This document shows, in pieces, positions 8,711 to 16,922 of a stretch of 64,000 nt of DNA; position 1 is the first letter of the stretch, and the number at the start of each line of letters is the position of its first letter. The position numbers and the translations under genes were made by a program. Source of the DNA: Chachezhania antarctica (GTDB lineage Bacteria; Pseudomonadota; Alphaproteobacteria; Rhodobacterales; Rhodobacteraceae); assembly GCF_003646465.1 (NCBI RefSeq), contig NZ_QZEX01000014.1:13677-77676 (forward strand). The letters run 5' to 3'. The notes below the pieces were generated by a model. That model was not told the origin of the DNA and made no database searches. It saw only the letters and a list, made by a program, of their open reading frames with translations.

Positions 8711-9964
8711 ATGACAACGAAATACTCTGCCATTTCGCTTCTTCGTGAAGGCCTGCGGGGTCAGTCGGGCTGGTCCAAGGCGTGGCGGTCCCCCAAGCCC
8801 GGGGCGGCCTATGACGTCGTGATCATCGGTGCCGGAGGGCATGGGCTGGCGACCGCCTATTACCTTGCCCGAAACCACGGCATCACGAACGTTGCCGTCA
8901 TCGAAAAGGGGTGGCTGGGCGGCGGGAATACCGGGCGGAACACCACCGTCATTCGCTCCAACTATTACTACCCGGAAAGTTCCGCGCTCTATGGCCTGTC
9001 CGTGAAGCTCTATGAAGGCCTGTCGAAGGAGCTCAACTACAACGTCATGTTCTCGCAGCGCGGCATGCTGGTCCTTGCCCATTCCGAACCGGAAATGGAA
9101 ATGGCGGCGCGTAACGTGAATGCGATGCAGCTGAACGGGGCGGACGCGATCCTGATGGACGCGGCGGATGTGCGCAAGAAGGCCCCGTTGCTGAACTATT
9201 CGAAGGATGCGCGCTTCCCGATCCACGGCGCCGTCTGGCAAGGCAGCGCGGGAACCGGGCGCCATGATGCCGTTGCGTGGGGCTATGCCCGCGCGGCCAG
9301 CGCCCTGGGCGTGGATATCATCCAGAACTGCGAAGTGACGGAATTCATTAGGGAAGCAGGCAGGATCACCGGCGTCGAGACGACGCTTGGCCCGATCCGC
9401 GCCGGGGCGGTCGGCGCGGCCGTTGCCGGACACAGCTCGGTCCTGGCCAGGCTCGCTGGCTTCAAGCTGCCGATCACGTCATACTCACTTCAGGCCTTCG
9501 TCACCGAAGCGATGAAGCCGGTGATCGATACCGTCGCTTTTTCGCCCGCCTACGGCACCTATTTCAGCCAGTCGGACAAGGGCGGGCTTGTCATCGGTGG
9601 CGGGCTGGATCGCGTGCCGTCCTATGGCCAGAAAGGCAACCTTCCGGTGCAGGAGGCGGTTCTGGCGGGCCTGGTGGAAATGGCGCCCGTGCTGGCCAAG
9701 GTAAAACTGCTGCGCCACTGGGCCGGCATCGTGGATGTAACGCCCGACAGTTCACCCGTCATCGGACCGTCCGGTATCGAAGGGCTGTACGTGAATTGCG
9801 GCTGGGGCACTGGTGGCTTCAAGGCCATTCCAGCCGGCGGCTACCTGTTTGCCCATCTGTTGGCGAACGGCACCCATCACGAGATCAGCCGCCCCTTCGA
9901 CATCGATCGTTTCGTAACCGGCCGGCTGATCGACGAAGGCGCGGCCTCTGGCATCGCGCATTGA
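8711..9964 (+). CDS. soxB: Sarcosine oxidase beta subunit
   Basis: 417 residues, the usual SoxB length. It carries the FAD-binding Rossmann motif VVIIGAGGHGLATAYYLA (residues 36-53). RHDAVAWGYARAA includes His185, matching the residue that covalently holds FMN in heterotetrameric sarcosine oxidases. This subunit oxidises the N-methyl group of sarcosine or a similar secondary amine in the cytoplasm, passing electrons from FAD to FMN. It is first of four tightly packed genes in the order B-D-A-G. The ATG at 8711 follows GAGGGGACAGG. N-methylproline or another N-methyl amino acid is an alternative substrate. Confidence 0.93.
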   Translation: MTTKYSAISLLREGLRGQSGWSKAWRSPKPGAAYDVVIIGAGGHGLATAYYLARNHGITNVAVIEKGWLGGGNTGRNTTVIRSNYYYPESSALYGLSVKLYEGLSKELNYNVMFSQRGMLVLAHSEPEMEMAARNVNAMQLNGADAILMDAADVRKKAPLLNYSKDARFPIHGAVWQGSAGTGRHDAVAWGYARAASALGVDIIQNCEVTEFIREAGRITGVETTLGPIRAGAVGAAVAGHSSVLARLAGFKLPITSYSLQAFVTEAMKPVIDTVAFSPAYGTYFSQSDKGGLVIGGGLDRVPSYGQKGNLPVQEAVLAGLVEMAPVLAKVKLLRHWAGIVDVTPDSSPVIGPSGIEGLYVNCGWGTGGFKAIPAGGYLFAHLLANGTHHEISRPFDIDRFVTGRLIDEGAASGIAH

Positions 9965-9975
9965 AGGAGACGGAT

Positions 9976-10242
9976 ATGCAAGTGTTACCCTGTCCATTCT
10001 GCGGCCCCAGATCCGAAGGCGAGTTTCACTTCGCGGCAGAGACCGGGAAGACCCGGCCGGACACAACCCGGGATGTGAGCGCCGAAAAATGGGCCGCCTA
10101 TCTGTTCGACCAGACCAATGAAAAGGGGGTCACGCGGGAAATCTGGATCCACCTTCCCTGCGCCGAGGTCTTCGTCATGTCGCGCGACAGTGTCACGATG
10201 GACGTGCTGGGAACCGAGACCCTGAGGAAGCTTCCGACATGA
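9976..10242 (+). CDS. soxD: Sarcosine oxidase delta subunit
   Basis: 88 residues beginning at ATG 9976, after a GAAGGAGA ribosome binding site that overlaps the soxB stop. The N-terminal CPFCG with a later Cys in HLPCAEVF forms the zinc-binding fold typical of SoxD. The family stabilises the alpha-beta-gamma-delta tetramer. The stop overlaps the soxA start by four bases (ATGA), implying translational coupling. Confidence 0.92.
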   Translation: MQVLPCPFCGPRSEGEFHFAAETGKTRPDTTRDVSAEKWAAYLFDQTNEKGVTREIWIHLPCAEVFVMSRDSVTMDVLGTETLRKLPT

Positions 10243-13034
10243 GCGGGACACGGCTGAGCTCGGGCGGTCTGATTGATCGTGCGCGCCGCATCGACTTCAA
10301 CTTCGACGGTCGTTCCATGCACGGATTTGGGGGCGACACCTTGGCCTCGGCACTGCTGGCCAATGGCACGGGCATTGTCGGGCGCAGCTTCAAGTATCAC
10401 CGCCCCCGTGGTGTTTGGGGCGGGTGGTTCGACGAACCCAACGCGATCTTTTCCGTCAGAACGCCAAAAGGCAGCCTGCCCAACGTTCTGGGCACCACGA
10501 CAGCGCTTGCCCCGGGGATGGACATCAGAAGCGTCAACGCCTGGCCCAATGCAGGTTTCGACGTCAAGGGCGGCCTGGACCTGTTCAGCCCGTGGTTGAA
10601 GGCCGGGTTCTACTACAAGACCTTCATGAAACCCGATTGGCACCTGTTCGAGCCGATGATCCGCAGGATGGCCGGGCTGGGCACGCTGGAACCGGACATG
10701 GTGGAGGGCTACACCGCGGATCAGGTCCATGCGCAGTGCGATCTGCTGGTGGTCGGCGGCGGGGCGGCCGGACTGGCGGCGGCCGAAGCGGCGGCGCGGC
10801 AAGGCAAGACCGTCTGGCTGGTCGAAGATCATGACACGCTTGGCGGCGGGCTGTACCGCATGGGCGACAGGATCGAAGGGCTTCAGCCAACGGATTGGGT
10901 CGCCGCCCGCAAGGCTGCCATCGAAGACGCGGGCGGGCGCATCCTCACTCATACGACCGCGTTCGGGGTGTTCGACCATCGCCTTTACGGGCTTGCCCGA
11001 CAATCCGCCGTGGATGTCGCCCCGACGCTTTATCGTCTGCGTGCAAAGGAGTGCCTGTTGGCCAGCGGGGCGATCGATCGTCCGGTGACCTTTGGCAACA
11101 ACGACCTCCCCGGCATCATGAGCCTCGAGGCGGGCCTGGAATACCTTGGCCGCTACGGAGTGCGGGTCGGGAACGCCATTGCCATCGCCGCGAACCACGC
11201 GCAGGCGGCATCGGCCGCGGCACGTCTGAGCGAGGCAGGCGCAAAGGTCAGCCTGTTCGACCCTGCAAAGGGCGATCTGGCCGCCTCCGGCCGTCGCGGT
11301 GTGAAGGCGCTGCGTCAGGGCAAACGCGCCGAGGCCGTCGATTGCGTATTGGCATCGGCAGGCTGGACCCCGGTCCTGCATCTGTGGCGCCACGCCGGCG
11401 GCAAGCTTCGCTGGGACGAGGCATTGGCCACATTCCTTCCCGCAGAGGCCCCTGCGGGCATGCGCGCCATCGGGGCCGCCAACGGGACGTTCGATCTGGA
11501 CCAGGCCCTTGCCGAAGCCCGGGCCTTTGCCATGGGCGAACCCTACAGCCAAGCCACAACTCGATTCACGCTGACCCCGACGCTGCCCAAGCCCGGCGCA
11601 AAAGGGCGCCAGTGGATCGACTTCCAGCATGATGTCACCCTCAAGGACATCGAACTGGCCGAACGTGAAAACTATGTCTCCGTCGAGCATCTCAAGCGGT
11701 ACACCACCTTGAGCATGGCCTCGGACCAGGGGAAGACATCCAACATTCCCGGGCTTGCAGCGATGGCGGCCCTGACGGGCAAGACAATCCCCGAGGTCGG
11801 CACGACCACGTTCCGCCCGCCCTTCGTCCCCGTCCCGCTGGCTTTGTATCATGGCCACCACGGTGGCCAGAATTTTCGCCCGCTCAAACGCCTTGCGCTG
11901 GAAAACGTCCACCGGTCCTCTGGCGCGGCGCTTGGGGAATATGGCGGCTGGCTGCGCCCGGCGTGGTATGGCGACCGACCCGGCCCCGAGGCTGCACAAT
12001 CCGAAGCGCGCATGGTGCGCGACGCGGGAGGCATTCTGGATGCCTCGCCTCTCGGGAAAATCGAGGTGATGGGGCCGGACGCCGAAGCCTTCGTGAACTT
12101 CGTCTACTACAACACCATGAAGACTCTGAAGCCGGGTTTCCTGCGCTACGGGTTCCTGCTGACGGAGAGGGGCGTGATCTTTGACGATGGCGTGGTGTTT
12201 CGCATGGGCCCGAACCGGTTCGTGATCTCCAGCTCGTCAAGCCATGCGGAAGGCGTGACAGGCATGCTTGAAAGCTGGCGGCAGGACGGCAACGATCCCG
12301 ATCGCATCTTCGTGCATGATACCACCAACCACTGGTCCACCGTGACCGTGACGGGGCCGAAAGCGCGCGACGTGACCCGCAGCCTTGGGCTGGACGTCGA
12401 TCTTTCCGCGGACGCGTTCCCTCATATGACGTTCCGCGAAACCGTCTGGCGCGACGTGGCCCTGCGGATTGCGCGGGTCAGTTTCACCGGAGAGGTCAGT
12501 TTCGAGATATCGGTCCCCGCATCCAGCGCCAAGGCACTCTGGACAGCGCTTGCAGATGCAGGCCGACCGCTTGGCGTCCGGCCGATGGGGATCGAAGCGC
12601 TTTCGATCCTGCGGGCCGAGAAGGGCTTTATCATCATCGGCAAGGACACCGACGGCGAAACCATGCCTCACGATCTGGGTTTCACCCTGCCCCGAACGAA
12701 GAAACCCACCACCTTCGTGGGCGACAGGGGCCTGCACACGGACGCGGCAAACGATCCCGACCGGCGGCAGCTTGTCGGATTGTCCGCCATCGGCGACACA
12801 CCTTTGCCGACCGGCGCGCACCTGATCGACGGGACGGATCGCCGGTCCTTCGGGATCGTCACATCGAGCTACATGAGCCCGAACGTGAACCGGCCCATCG
12901 CATTGGGGCTTGTCGAGCGCGGAACCCAGCGGATGGGCGAAACGGTCACCCTGTTCCACCTTGGACAAACCTACCAGGCGACATTGACGTCGCCCGTGGC
13001 CTTCGACCGGGAGGGAGCCAGGATTCATGCGTGA
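10239..13034 (+). CDS. soxA: Sarcosine oxidase alpha subunit
   Basis: 931 residues. The N-terminus (to about 110) has the FNFDGRSMHGFGGDTLASALL and GRSFKYHRPRG pattern of SoxA/proline dehydrogenase-like folds. A Rossmann segment, DLLVVGGGAAGLAAAEAAARQGKTVWLVE (about 168-196), binds NAD+. The C-terminal third is a GcvT-like tetrahydrofolate-binding aminomethyltransferase domain with GVRPMGIEALSILRAEKG near its end. The subunit transfers the one-carbon unit from the oxidised imine to tetrahydrofolate, giving 5,10-methylene-THF. It overlaps soxD by 4 bases and soxG by 8. Confidence 0.93.
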   Translation: MSGTRLSSGGLIDRARRIDFNFDGRSMHGFGGDTLASALLANGTGIVGRSFKYHRPRGVWGGWFDEPNAIFSVRTPKGSLPNVLGTTTALAPGMDIRSVNAWPNAGFDVKGGLDLFSPWLKAGFYYKTFMKPDWHLFEPMIRRMAGLGTLEPDMVEGYTADQVHAQCDLLVVGGGAAGLAAAEAAARQGKTVWLVEDHDTLGGGLYRMGDRIEGLQPTDWVAARKAAIEDAGGRILTHTTAFGVFDHRLYGLARQSAVDVAPTLYRLRAKECLLASGAIDRPVTFGNNDLPGIMSLEAGLEYLGRYGVRVGNAIAIAANHAQAASAAARLSEAGAKVSLFDPAKGDLAASGRRGVKALRQGKRAEAVDCVLASAGWTPVLHLWRHAGGKLRWDEALATFLPAEAPAGMRAIGAANGTFDLDQALAEARAFAMGEPYSQATTRFTLTPTLPKPGAKGRQWIDFQHDVTLKDIELAERENYVSVEHLKRYTTLSMASDQGKTSNIPGLAAMAALTGKTIPEVGTTTFRPPFVPVPLALYHGHHGGQNFRPLKRLALENVHRSSGAALGEYGGWLRPAWYGDRPGPEAAQSEARMVRDAGGILDASPLGKIEVMGPDAEAFVNFVYYNTMKTLKPGFLRYGFLLTERGVIFDDGVVFRMGPNRFVISSSSSHAEGVTGMLESWRQDGNDPDRIFVHDTTNHWSTVTVTGPKARDVTRSLGLDVDLSADAFPHMTFRETVWRDVALRIARVSFTGEVSFEISVPASSAKALWTALADAGRPLGVRPMGIEALSILRAEKGFIIIGKDTDGETMPHDLGFTLPRTKKPTTFVGDRGLHTDAANDPDRRQLVGLSAIGDTPLPTGAHLIDGTDRRSFGIVTSSYMSPNVNRPIALGLVERGTQRMGETVTLFHLGQTYQATLTSPVAFDREGARIHA

Positions 13035-13572
13035 CGATACACATAAATGGGATGCCCCCTTCCCTGCATCCAGCGTTCTTACGGGCGAGGTCGACGGCAA
13101 GGCGTGTCGCGTATCTTCTGCCAACATGCATCGGCTGACCCTGATCAGTGGCAGCGGCGTACAGACGTCCTCGGAACTGCCCCTGATTGGCTGGCCAGAG
13201 ATCGCCCCCGATGGCCCCTTTGCCCTCAGCCTGCGGCGCGACCGGATCCTGGAAGTCAACGGCCCGGCCCGGACAGACGGGTGGGACGAGCTGAAGTCAC
13301 TTGCCATTTCCGACATGACGGACGGCTATCACGCCTTTTCGGTCGACGGCCCCGGTGCGCTTGGCCTGCTCCACCGCGGTGCCGACGTGTTCGCGGAAAC
13401 ACCGTCTGCGTCCGTTGCGCGATTGATCTTCGGCTTGCCGGCATTGGTCTACCGCACAGGTGAAACCGCTTTCAGCCTGGTCTTCACAAGAGCCCAGGCT
13501 GTCGCGGCGTACTCCGCCCTCTCGACCGCATTGCGACACTGCGCGCCTGTTCGCTTCAAAGAACGTCCATGA
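13027..13572 (+). CDS. soxG: Sarcosine oxidase gamma subunit
   Basis: 181 residues; starts inside the soxA stop region after GGGAGCC. The sequence fits SoxG (GcvT-like fold without catalysis): ALSLRRDRILEVNGPAR, then DMTDGYHAFSVDGPGA, and RLIFGLPALVYRTG.TAFSLVFTRAQA near the C-terminus. It helps form the folate channel with SoxA. Last gene of the operon. No folate genes (glyA, purU, folD) follow, unlike many sox operons, so the one-carbon product is handled elsewhere. Confidence 0.88.
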   Translation: MRDDTHKWDAPFPASSVLTGEVDGKACRVSSANMHRLTLISGSGVQTSSELPLIGWPEIAPDGPFALSLRRDRILEVNGPARTDGWDELKSLAISDMTDGYHAFSVDGPGALGLLHRGADVFAETPSASVARLIFGLPALVYRTGETAFSLVFTRAQAVAAYSALSTALRHCAPVRFKERP

Positions 13573-13877
13573 CGGGTTCCGTGACAAAGCCACGTCCGGC
13601 AACGACGGCTCAGACCCTTGAATCTGCGTGATGAACCGACGCCCTCGAGCACGGCATTCCGGTCTCACAACGACGCCGCATACGTCACAACCAATCAGTT
13701 CAGCGCGGGATGGTCGGCATCATGCCGCGCGCGGCGATGATCTCTCGCCGAGCAGGATGGGACACACCATACCTGACGTAGAAGAACACGGAGTGCAGGA
13801 TGACATGCTGGGGGAAATGCGATACCCGGAACGACACCATCAAGGCAAAACGTGCGACAGAACCGAGGGCGGTTGTC
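13573..13877. other. Convergent gap with no gene seen
   Basis: About 300 bp between the soxG stop and the convergent antiporter operon. No coding sequence with a start signal or known motif was seen on either strand, and no clear intrinsic terminator. Confidence 0.5.
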
Positions 13878-14264
13878 TCAGCCTCGGCTCTCCCCGTTGT
13901 TGGCAAGGTTGGGCGGATCGTTATGGATCGCCCAGCCGGCATCGCAGCCCGACGGCGGCAGCGCGATCTTGTCGGCCTTTTCGATCAGCAGCGTCTTGGC
14001 GATGAAATTTGCCGCCACCGGGGCCGTCAACAGCAGGAAGATCGTGATCAGCAGCTCGTGGAAACTCAGGGTGTCTTCGAAGGCGAAGAAGTAGATCATC
14101 GACGCGATGAGCACCCCGCCGACGCCAAGCGTCGTGGCCTTGGTCGGCGCGTGCAGCCGCTGCATCGTGTCGCGCAGCTTGATCAAACCGAATGAGCCGA
14201 CCAACCCGAAGATTCCGGAGATGACGAGGAAAAAGGTGACTAGGATTTCCATGATCTGGTCCAT
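13878..14264 (-). CDS. mnhG: Mrp/Pha cation:proton antiporter subunit G
   Basis: 128 residues with three membrane segments (about 6-27, 41-61, 66-88). FGLVGSFGLIKLRDTMQRLHAPTKATTLGV is the MnhG/PhaG signature, conserved in all subunit G proteins. It is a small essential membrane subunit of the multisubunit Na+(K+)/H+ antiporter. Last gene of the six-gene operon, 9 bp after mnhF. The hydrophilic tail from about residue 100 is longer than in the shortest homologues. Confidence 0.92.
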   Translation of the reverse strand: MDQIMEILVTFFLVISGIFGLVGSFGLIKLRDTMQRLHAPTKATTLGVGGVLIASMIYFFAFEDTLSFHELLITIFLLLTAPVAANFIAKTLLIEKADKIALPPSGCDAGWAIHNDPPNLANNGESRG

Positions 14265-14273
14265 TTTCCGCTC

Positions 14274-14543
14274 CTATTCGATAATGTCGCCGCGCAGGAT
14301 GAAGCGGCAATATGCGACGGTGGAAACGAAGCCGACCATGGCGACCAGCATCGCCGCTTCGTAGTACATCGCCGTGCCGTTCCGGATCCCGTACAGCACC
14401 AGAAGCGCGATCAGGTTGATCACCATCGTATCCAGCGCCAGGACCCGATCCGCCAGGTTCGGCCCCTGCACGAGCCGCCACAGGTTCATCAGCAGGCCCA
14501 GGCTGAAACAGCCAATGGCGAAAGCAACGGCAATGCCAATCAT
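14274..14543 (-). CDS. mnhF: Mrp/Pha cation:proton antiporter subunit F
   Basis: 89 residues, three membrane helices. RLVQGPNLADRVLALDTMVINLIALLVLY is the subunit F signature, including the DR.LALD acidic segment in the membrane. It is part of the membrane complex that exchanges Na+ or K+ for H+. Its start overlaps the mnhE stop by four bases. Confidence 0.92.
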   Translation of the reverse strand: MIGIAVAFAIGCFSLGLLMNLWRLVQGPNLADRVLALDTMVINLIALLVLYGIRNGTAMYYEAAMLVAMVGFVSTVAYCRFILRGDIIE

Positions 14544-15031
14544 TGGAAGATCTCCTTCAGCCGGCGTTCGTAGCGGTTCTTGATATCGTCCCGCGTGCCC
14601 TCGGGATCATCCGTGTGCAGGCAGTGGACCAATATCTCGCTCGCGTCCGCCGTCAGCATGGCCGAAACCGTGCCCGGCGTCATCGTGATTGTCCCCGCGA
14701 GCACCGTGATCGCCTCGGGAGAGGTCAGTTCCATCGGCACCACGATCCACTGGGATTTGAGGTTCGCGTTGCGCTTGAACAGGATGAGCAGCGCCACCTG
14801 GACGTTGGCCACGACGATATCCCAGAGCACGACAAGGATGTACTCGATGATCTTCAGCGGTCGACCGACACTCGGCTTGTTGGGCCAGTACGGGCCGGTC
14901 AGCGCCGGCACCAGGATGCCCAGTACGGCCCCCAGCAGCAGGTTGCCGAGAGAGAAATGGTTGACCAGCATCAGCCAGACCACAACCAGTCCGACGCTCA
15001 GAAACGGGTGCGGGATCAGACGTTTGAACAT
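14540..15031 (-). CDS. mnhE: Mrp/Pha cation:proton antiporter subunit E
   Basis: 163 residues from ATG 15031, chosen because GAGAGGAAGG precedes it; a start 33 bases upstream would run back into mnhD. HPFLSVGLVVVWLMLVNHFS starts the first membrane hairpin. NRYERRLKEIF closes the protein. ITMTPGTVSA is the conserved core found in PhaE/MnhE. It sits between mnhD (1-bp gap) and mnhF (4-bp overlap), the standard Mrp gene order. Confidence 0.9.
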   Translation of the reverse strand: MFKRLIPHPFLSVGLVVVWLMLVNHFSLGNLLLGAVLGILVPALTGPYWPNKPSVGRPLKIIEYILVVLWDIVVANVQVALLILFKRNANLKSQWIVVPMELTSPEAITVLAGTITMTPGTVSAMLTADASEILVHCLHTDDPEGTRDDIKNRYERRLKEIFQ

Positions 15032-15032
15032 G

Positions 15033-16565
15033 TCAGCCTTCCTCTCCGGTTCCCAGGACCGCACCGATGTACTCGGACCGGTCGAACATCTGCATCGAGG
15101 TTCCTTCCATGTAGGTCACCACCGGCCCGGCGAGGACGGAAAGCAACCCGAGAAGCACAAGGGCGGTGATCGCCGGTGCGATCTCCATCGGGCGCGCGGT
15201 GGGCATGGGCTCTGGCGTACCTTCTTCTGGCAGGTCCTCGGCTGCGACCGCCGTGGATTTCCAGAACAGCATGCTGCCCGCCCGGGCAAAGCCCACGATC
15301 GTCAGAAGCGACCCGGCAAGCACGGCGGTCCAGGCCCACCCGATAAGTTCGGGCTGGCGCAGGCTGTCCAGCACCAGAAGCTTGCCCAGGAAACCGCTGA
15401 GCGGCGGCATCCCGGCCACGGCGATGGCCGCGCCGAAGAAAAGGGCCGCGAAAAGCCCGTTCTGTACGGTGACGGGCATGGCCAGCAGGTTATCGCTTCC
15501 ACGGCGCGTGATCACGAGATCGGCCACCAGGAAAAGGGCTGCAGCAGCGAAGGTCGAATGGACCAGATAGTATAGTGCCGCCGTCGTCGCCTGCGGCGTG
15601 AAGACGGCCACGGCGACCATCAACGTACCCATGGACCCAATGACAGAGAAGCCGGCAAGCGGCATCAGCCGGCGCGCGCCCAGCACGCCGATGGCCCCGA
15701 TGGCGATGGTGACGATCGCGGCCGGGAACAGCCATTCTCCGATCATGCCCTCGGTCGCGGCTGTGTCAGACCCGAAGATCACAGTGCCGAACCGGATGAT
15801 CGCGTAAGCCCCGACCTTGGTCATGATGGCGAAGAGCGCGGCCACCGGCGCGGGCGCATTGGCGTAGCTCGCCGGCAGCCAGAATTGCAGCGGGAAGATC
15901 GCGGCCTTGATGGCAAAGACGATCAGCAGCAGCATGCCGGCCACGCGTACCAGCCCGGCTTCCTCTGGCGGGATCTCGGCAATGCGCATAGCCAGGTCAG
16001 CAATGTTGAGCGTACCGACAGACGCATAGAGCGTGCCGAGCGCGAAGAGGAACAGGGTGGAGCCGGCAAGGTTCATCACCACGTATTGCAGCCCGGCCTG
16101 CAGCCGTTCCTTGCCGCCCGAATGGATCATCAACCCGTAGGACGCGATCAGCAGGACTTCGAAGAAGACAAACAGGTTGAAGGCATCCCCGGTCAGGAAT
16201 GCACCGCAGATTCCCATGAGCTGGAACTGGAACAGCGCATGGAAATGCCGCCCGCGATTGTCCCAGCCTGTCGCGACCGCGTGGATCACGACGATGACGG
16301 CGAGTATGGACGTGATGAAGACCATTAGCGCCGAGAGCCGGTCCAGAACCAGTACGATCCCGAAGGGCGCGGCCCAGTCGCCAAGGTAGTAGACCTCAGT
16401 CTCTCCGCCGCTGGCAGAAATCAGAAGCCCGGTTGCGATGGCCGCCAGCAGCAAGGTGCCGGCGACAGAGGCGATGCGTGCAAGGGTGATATCGTGCCGC
16501 ATGACGTAGCCGATCATCGGCGCCAGCAAGGCAGGCAGCAGGACGGGAGCGATGATCCAGTTCAT
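15033..16565 (-). CDS. mnhD: Mrp/Pha cation:proton antiporter subunit D
   Basis: 510 residues and about 14 membrane helices, homologous to the NuoM/NuoN proton-pumping subunits of complex I. Visible landmarks are DAFNLFVFFEVLLIASYGL (about 122-140), with the key Glu on the membrane helix, and FPLQFWLPASYANAPAPVAALFAIMTKVGAYA (about 222-253), with the conserved Lys. It carries the proton pathway of the antiporter together with MnhA. mnhC ends 4 bases inside its start. Confidence 0.93.
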   Translation of the reverse strand: MNWIIAPVLLPALLAPMIGYVMRHDITLARIASVAGTLLLAAIATGLLISASGGETEVYYLGDWAAPFGIVLVLDRLSALMVFITSILAVIVVIHAVATGWDNRGRHFHALFQFQLMGICGAFLTGDAFNLFVFFEVLLIASYGLMIHSGGKERLQAGLQYVVMNLAGSTLFLFALGTLYASVGTLNIADLAMRIAEIPPEEAGLVRVAGMLLLIVFAIKAAIFPLQFWLPASYANAPAPVAALFAIMTKVGAYAIIRFGTVIFGSDTAATEGMIGEWLFPAAIVTIAIGAIGVLGARRLMPLAGFSVIGSMGTLMVAVAVFTPQATTAALYYLVHSTFAAAALFLVADLVITRRGSDNLLAMPVTVQNGLFAALFFGAAIAVAGMPPLSGFLGKLLVLDSLRQPELIGWAWTAVLAGSLLTIVGFARAGSMLFWKSTAVAAEDLPEEGTPEPMPTARPMEIAPAITALVLLGLLSVLAGPVVTYMEGTSMQMFDRSEYIGAVLGTGEEG

Positions 16566-16921
16566 TCTGCGTCACCCTCCCCGATCAGGGCTTCGCCTTC
16601 GTCGATGTCGATCTTGTCGTTCCCGCGTTCCAGGTACGCCCCAAGGGACACCATGACCAGCACAGCCGTCATCCCGAAGGAAATCACGATGGCGGTCAGC
16701 ACCAGCGCTTGCGGCAGCGGATCGGTGTAACCCTTCGAACCGTAGGGATCGAGGATCGGCGGTTGGTCGATTGTCAGCCCGCCGGACGAGAAGATGAACA
16801 GGTTCACCGCATAGGACAGCAGCGCCAGGCCCAGGATCACGGGGAAGGCCCGCAGGCGCAGGATCAGGTAGATCCCCCCTGCGGTCAGCGTGGCGATGGA
16901 GCTTGCAATGACGATCTCCAT
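16562..16921 (-). CDS. mnhC: Mrp/Pha cation:proton antiporter subunit C
   Basis: 119 residues with three helices, homologous to NuoK. GGIYLILRLRAFPVILGLALLSYAVNLFIFSSG (about 15-47) is characteristic of the family. The loop DPYGSKGYTDPLPQALVLTAIVISFG matches MnhC/PhaC. It overlaps mnhD by four bases and follows mnhA/B by one base, so the six genes are almost surely one transcript. Confidence 0.93.
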   Translation of the reverse strand: MEIVIASSIATLTAGGIYLILRLRAFPVILGLALLSYAVNLFIFSSGGLTIDQPPILDPYGSKGYTDPLPQALVLTAIVISFGMTAVLVMVSLGAYLERGNDKIDIDEGEALIGEGDAE

Positions 16922-16922
16922 G

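Noticed and set aside
10098-11999. Long minus-strand frame opposite soxA
   Set aside because: Overlaps a clear SoxA sequence; no motif.
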